Shown in pieces: positions 62,492 to 64,000 of a stretch of DNA of 64,000 nucleotides. The DNA is from Dirofilaria immitis (taxonomy: Eukaryota; Nematoda; Chromadorea; Rhabditida; Onchocercidae): contig JAKNDB010000086.1 of NCBI GenBank assembly GCA_024305405.1, positions 1,363,001-1,427,000 on the forward strand. Reading direction: 5' to 3'. Within the stretch, counting starts at the first letter, position 1. The number at the start of each line of letters is the position of its first letter. Below the pieces are notes generated by a model, which was given only the letters and a program-made list of their open reading frames with translations, did not search any database and was not told the DNA's origin. The position numbers and the translations under genes are program-made.

Positions 62492-62952
62492 TCAGAAATG
62501 TAGTAAATTATCTAAATATGAAATATATGAAATGGAGAGGCGTAGTATTTCGATTTTCGATAACTTCTTATTGAGCGGTAGTGTAGGCAGCAGCGCTCGC
62601 AGTTTTGCAAATGCACTGTTGAACGATTCGACCCGAATGCTATAAATAAGGATAATAAAATAAAAAGAAAATGGGATAAAATTAAATTGCCTGGAAATTG
62701 TCCCTTCTTTGACTTCGAAGAGAATTGATTAGTTCTATTTGTTGGTATGGAAATTTAGTTTATCCTCAAACTTTTGCTATACATAAGTCTGGCAAGTACC
62801 TAATCCTTTCTAATTTGTTGAAAGAATTATCAATAACATAGTCACCGTTCTCGACTAGCATGAAGATTCCGATATTTTGGTGTAGCCCGACGTCGTTTCC
62901 GTCGTTCTGCTTTGTTCAACTTCTTCAATTCAATAGCCGATAACTGATGCAT
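62492..62952 (-). CDS. hlh-15: NHLH/HEN-type bHLH transcription factor
   Basis: Two exons, 62952-62846 and 62639-62492, join in phase (CG|C) through a 206-base intron with GTGACT donor and TTTATAG acceptor. The product is 84 residues: MHQLSAIELKKLNKAERRKR, basic region ending NLHASRERIRVESF, helix 1 AFAKLRALLPT, loop LPLNKKLS, helix 2 KIEILRLSISYISYLDNLLH, stop. ATPKYR...HA(T/S)RERIRVE and KLSKIEILRL are hallmarks of vertebrate NHLH1/2 and C. elegans HLH-15, small neuronal factors that bind E-boxes as dimers. The start is the first ATG, and total length matches the family's very short nematode form. Each exon is short, so neither stands out as an open frame; the longer antisense frame across exon 2 is a shadow. 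Confidence 0.93.
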
Positions 62953-64000
62953 TACAGGAAACATACATATACAAAGAATGAATGTGAATCAGAGGATCCA
63001 GGAAGTAGCATGTCGATTTTATTACTGCCCAGACATGGGAAGAAAAGGCTCAGTTTTAGATTAATTGAATCATTCAGTAACAAACACACCCTTCCACATT
63101 ATTGTTTCATAGACGATTCTCAGTGCACATTGGGTAGGGAATTTTATTAGGTTTATCGAATGCACAGAAGAGATAATTGGAAACCATATGCTGCCTTCGA
63201 GCTGGCTCACTGGGCTATAAGTTATCGATAACAAGCTTATAAGTTCCCGAAGATTTTCGGAATTTTTGCAAATAAAAAAATTTTGTTAAGCATTTGCTTC
63301 TACTTATATTTCCTCGCTTTCTAACTTCTTTCTTCATTCCCCATAATGTCATTCCTATTTTAAAAGTTTCGTAAGAGAAAAGAAAAACATCATCGCATTT
63401 ACCTTAAAAAATTCGTTAAATTTTCATTAGAGATTGCTACGAATGATGAAAATCTGTTGTGGAATTTCTGGACAGGATATTGTCAAAAATGTTAAGAAGA
63501 ACGACATCGTTTCCAGTATTTTCGAAGTCCATACTAAAAACTGCTTGATCGATTCAGAGGAAACATTTAGATAATCTGTGTTGGTGACTGTTTGGTTCTA
63601 ATTGTCAAATGTACTTACAGAACACAATTGCAAGGCTTTTTCGCATTCGACTGATTCTATGCTAAATTAGTTGATGAACTGTATCTTCATCATTTCGTTG
63701 GTCACCTTTAGTCATTCAGGCTTACATTGCGAAATGATATTAATGGCTCTGTAGGATCGAAAAAAGATAGCTCTTGTTTACAAAGTTGAGGTTTCACAAT
63801 TCAATTGTCCTTTCAAGTCGCTGTAGTAATAATATTATGAAAATGCCTGACTTTAATTTTCAAAAATTATGGCATAACATTAATTTTTCGGATGGATTGA
63901 AATGAGAACAATGGATAAAATAAGAAAAAGTAAATAATTTTTAATGGTTTTAGTAATGACATATTAATAACACCTGCATTAATAGGTGAATTAGGCCACA
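62953..64000. other. Upstream region of the bHLH gene
   Basis: No exon seen. About 270 bases upstream of the bHLH start is the perfect palindrome gttatcgataac (63217-63228), inside ataagttatcgataacaagc. It contains TATCGATA, known as a DREF/BEAF core in insects; its role in a nematode is unknown. Confidence 0.35.

Noticed and set aside
62364..62645. 93-codon plus-strand frame ending SVGSSARSFANALL
   Set aside because: Antisense to bHLH exon 2, whose minus-strand reading (helix-loop-helix) is a precise family match and explains the coding-like composition.
1..64000. Search by eye for transposons, viral or bacterial-endosymbiont insertions, tRNAs and operons
   Set aside because: No reverse transcriptase, transposase, integrase, bacterial-like gene, tRNA B-box with cloverleaf, or closely spaced same-strand gene pair was seen.

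Overview
This is a strongly AT-rich eukaryotic window carrying spliced protein-coding genes. The gene families, intron borders (TTTTCAG-type acceptors), acceptor-like motifs just upstream of several start codons, and C. elegans-type orthologues point to a nematode. The base composition and a 28S rDNA fragment would suit a spirurid or filarial worm, but that is inference. I see no operon-like cluster, transposase, reverse transcriptase, CRISPR or tRNA gene.

Layout: an AGO-family Argonaute with PAZ, MID and PIWI (+, about 1.9-9.5 kb). A copper monooxygenase for peptide amidation, PHM (-, 11.6-15.9 kb). A 4-kb gene-poor stretch with a short 28S rRNA relic (about 18.83-18.88 kb). A doubtful secreted Cys-rich gene (-, 19.9-21.3 kb). 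The ciliary protein KATNIP (-, 23.5-30.5 kb). A single-pass membrane protein of unknown role (-, 32.6-34.1 kb). The AP-1 adaptor mu subunit (+, 35.4-38.7 kb). A mitochondrial MTERF4-like protein (+, 40.6-42.9 kb). A possible PDZ exon (+, 43.6 kb). A C2H2 zinc-finger factor with 6-kb and 4.5-kb introns (+, 45.3-59.1 kb). A two-exon NHLH/HEN-type bHLH gene (-, 62.5-62.95 kb), seen only by joining exons.

The genes do not form one pathway. PHM (neuropeptide amidation), KATNIP (sensory cilia) and the bHLH factor (neuronal) are all neuron-linked in animals, but the grouping may be chance. The most striking recurrent feature is that conserved exons change reading frame by one base, mostly at mononucleotide runs, in at least four unrelated genes including the housekeeping AP-1 mu. 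This looks like residual indel error in the assembly rather than gene death. Other points of interest are up to three GC-AG introns, a decayed tandem copy of a PHM exon, and two near-perfect 17-bp hairpins with 3-4 base loops.
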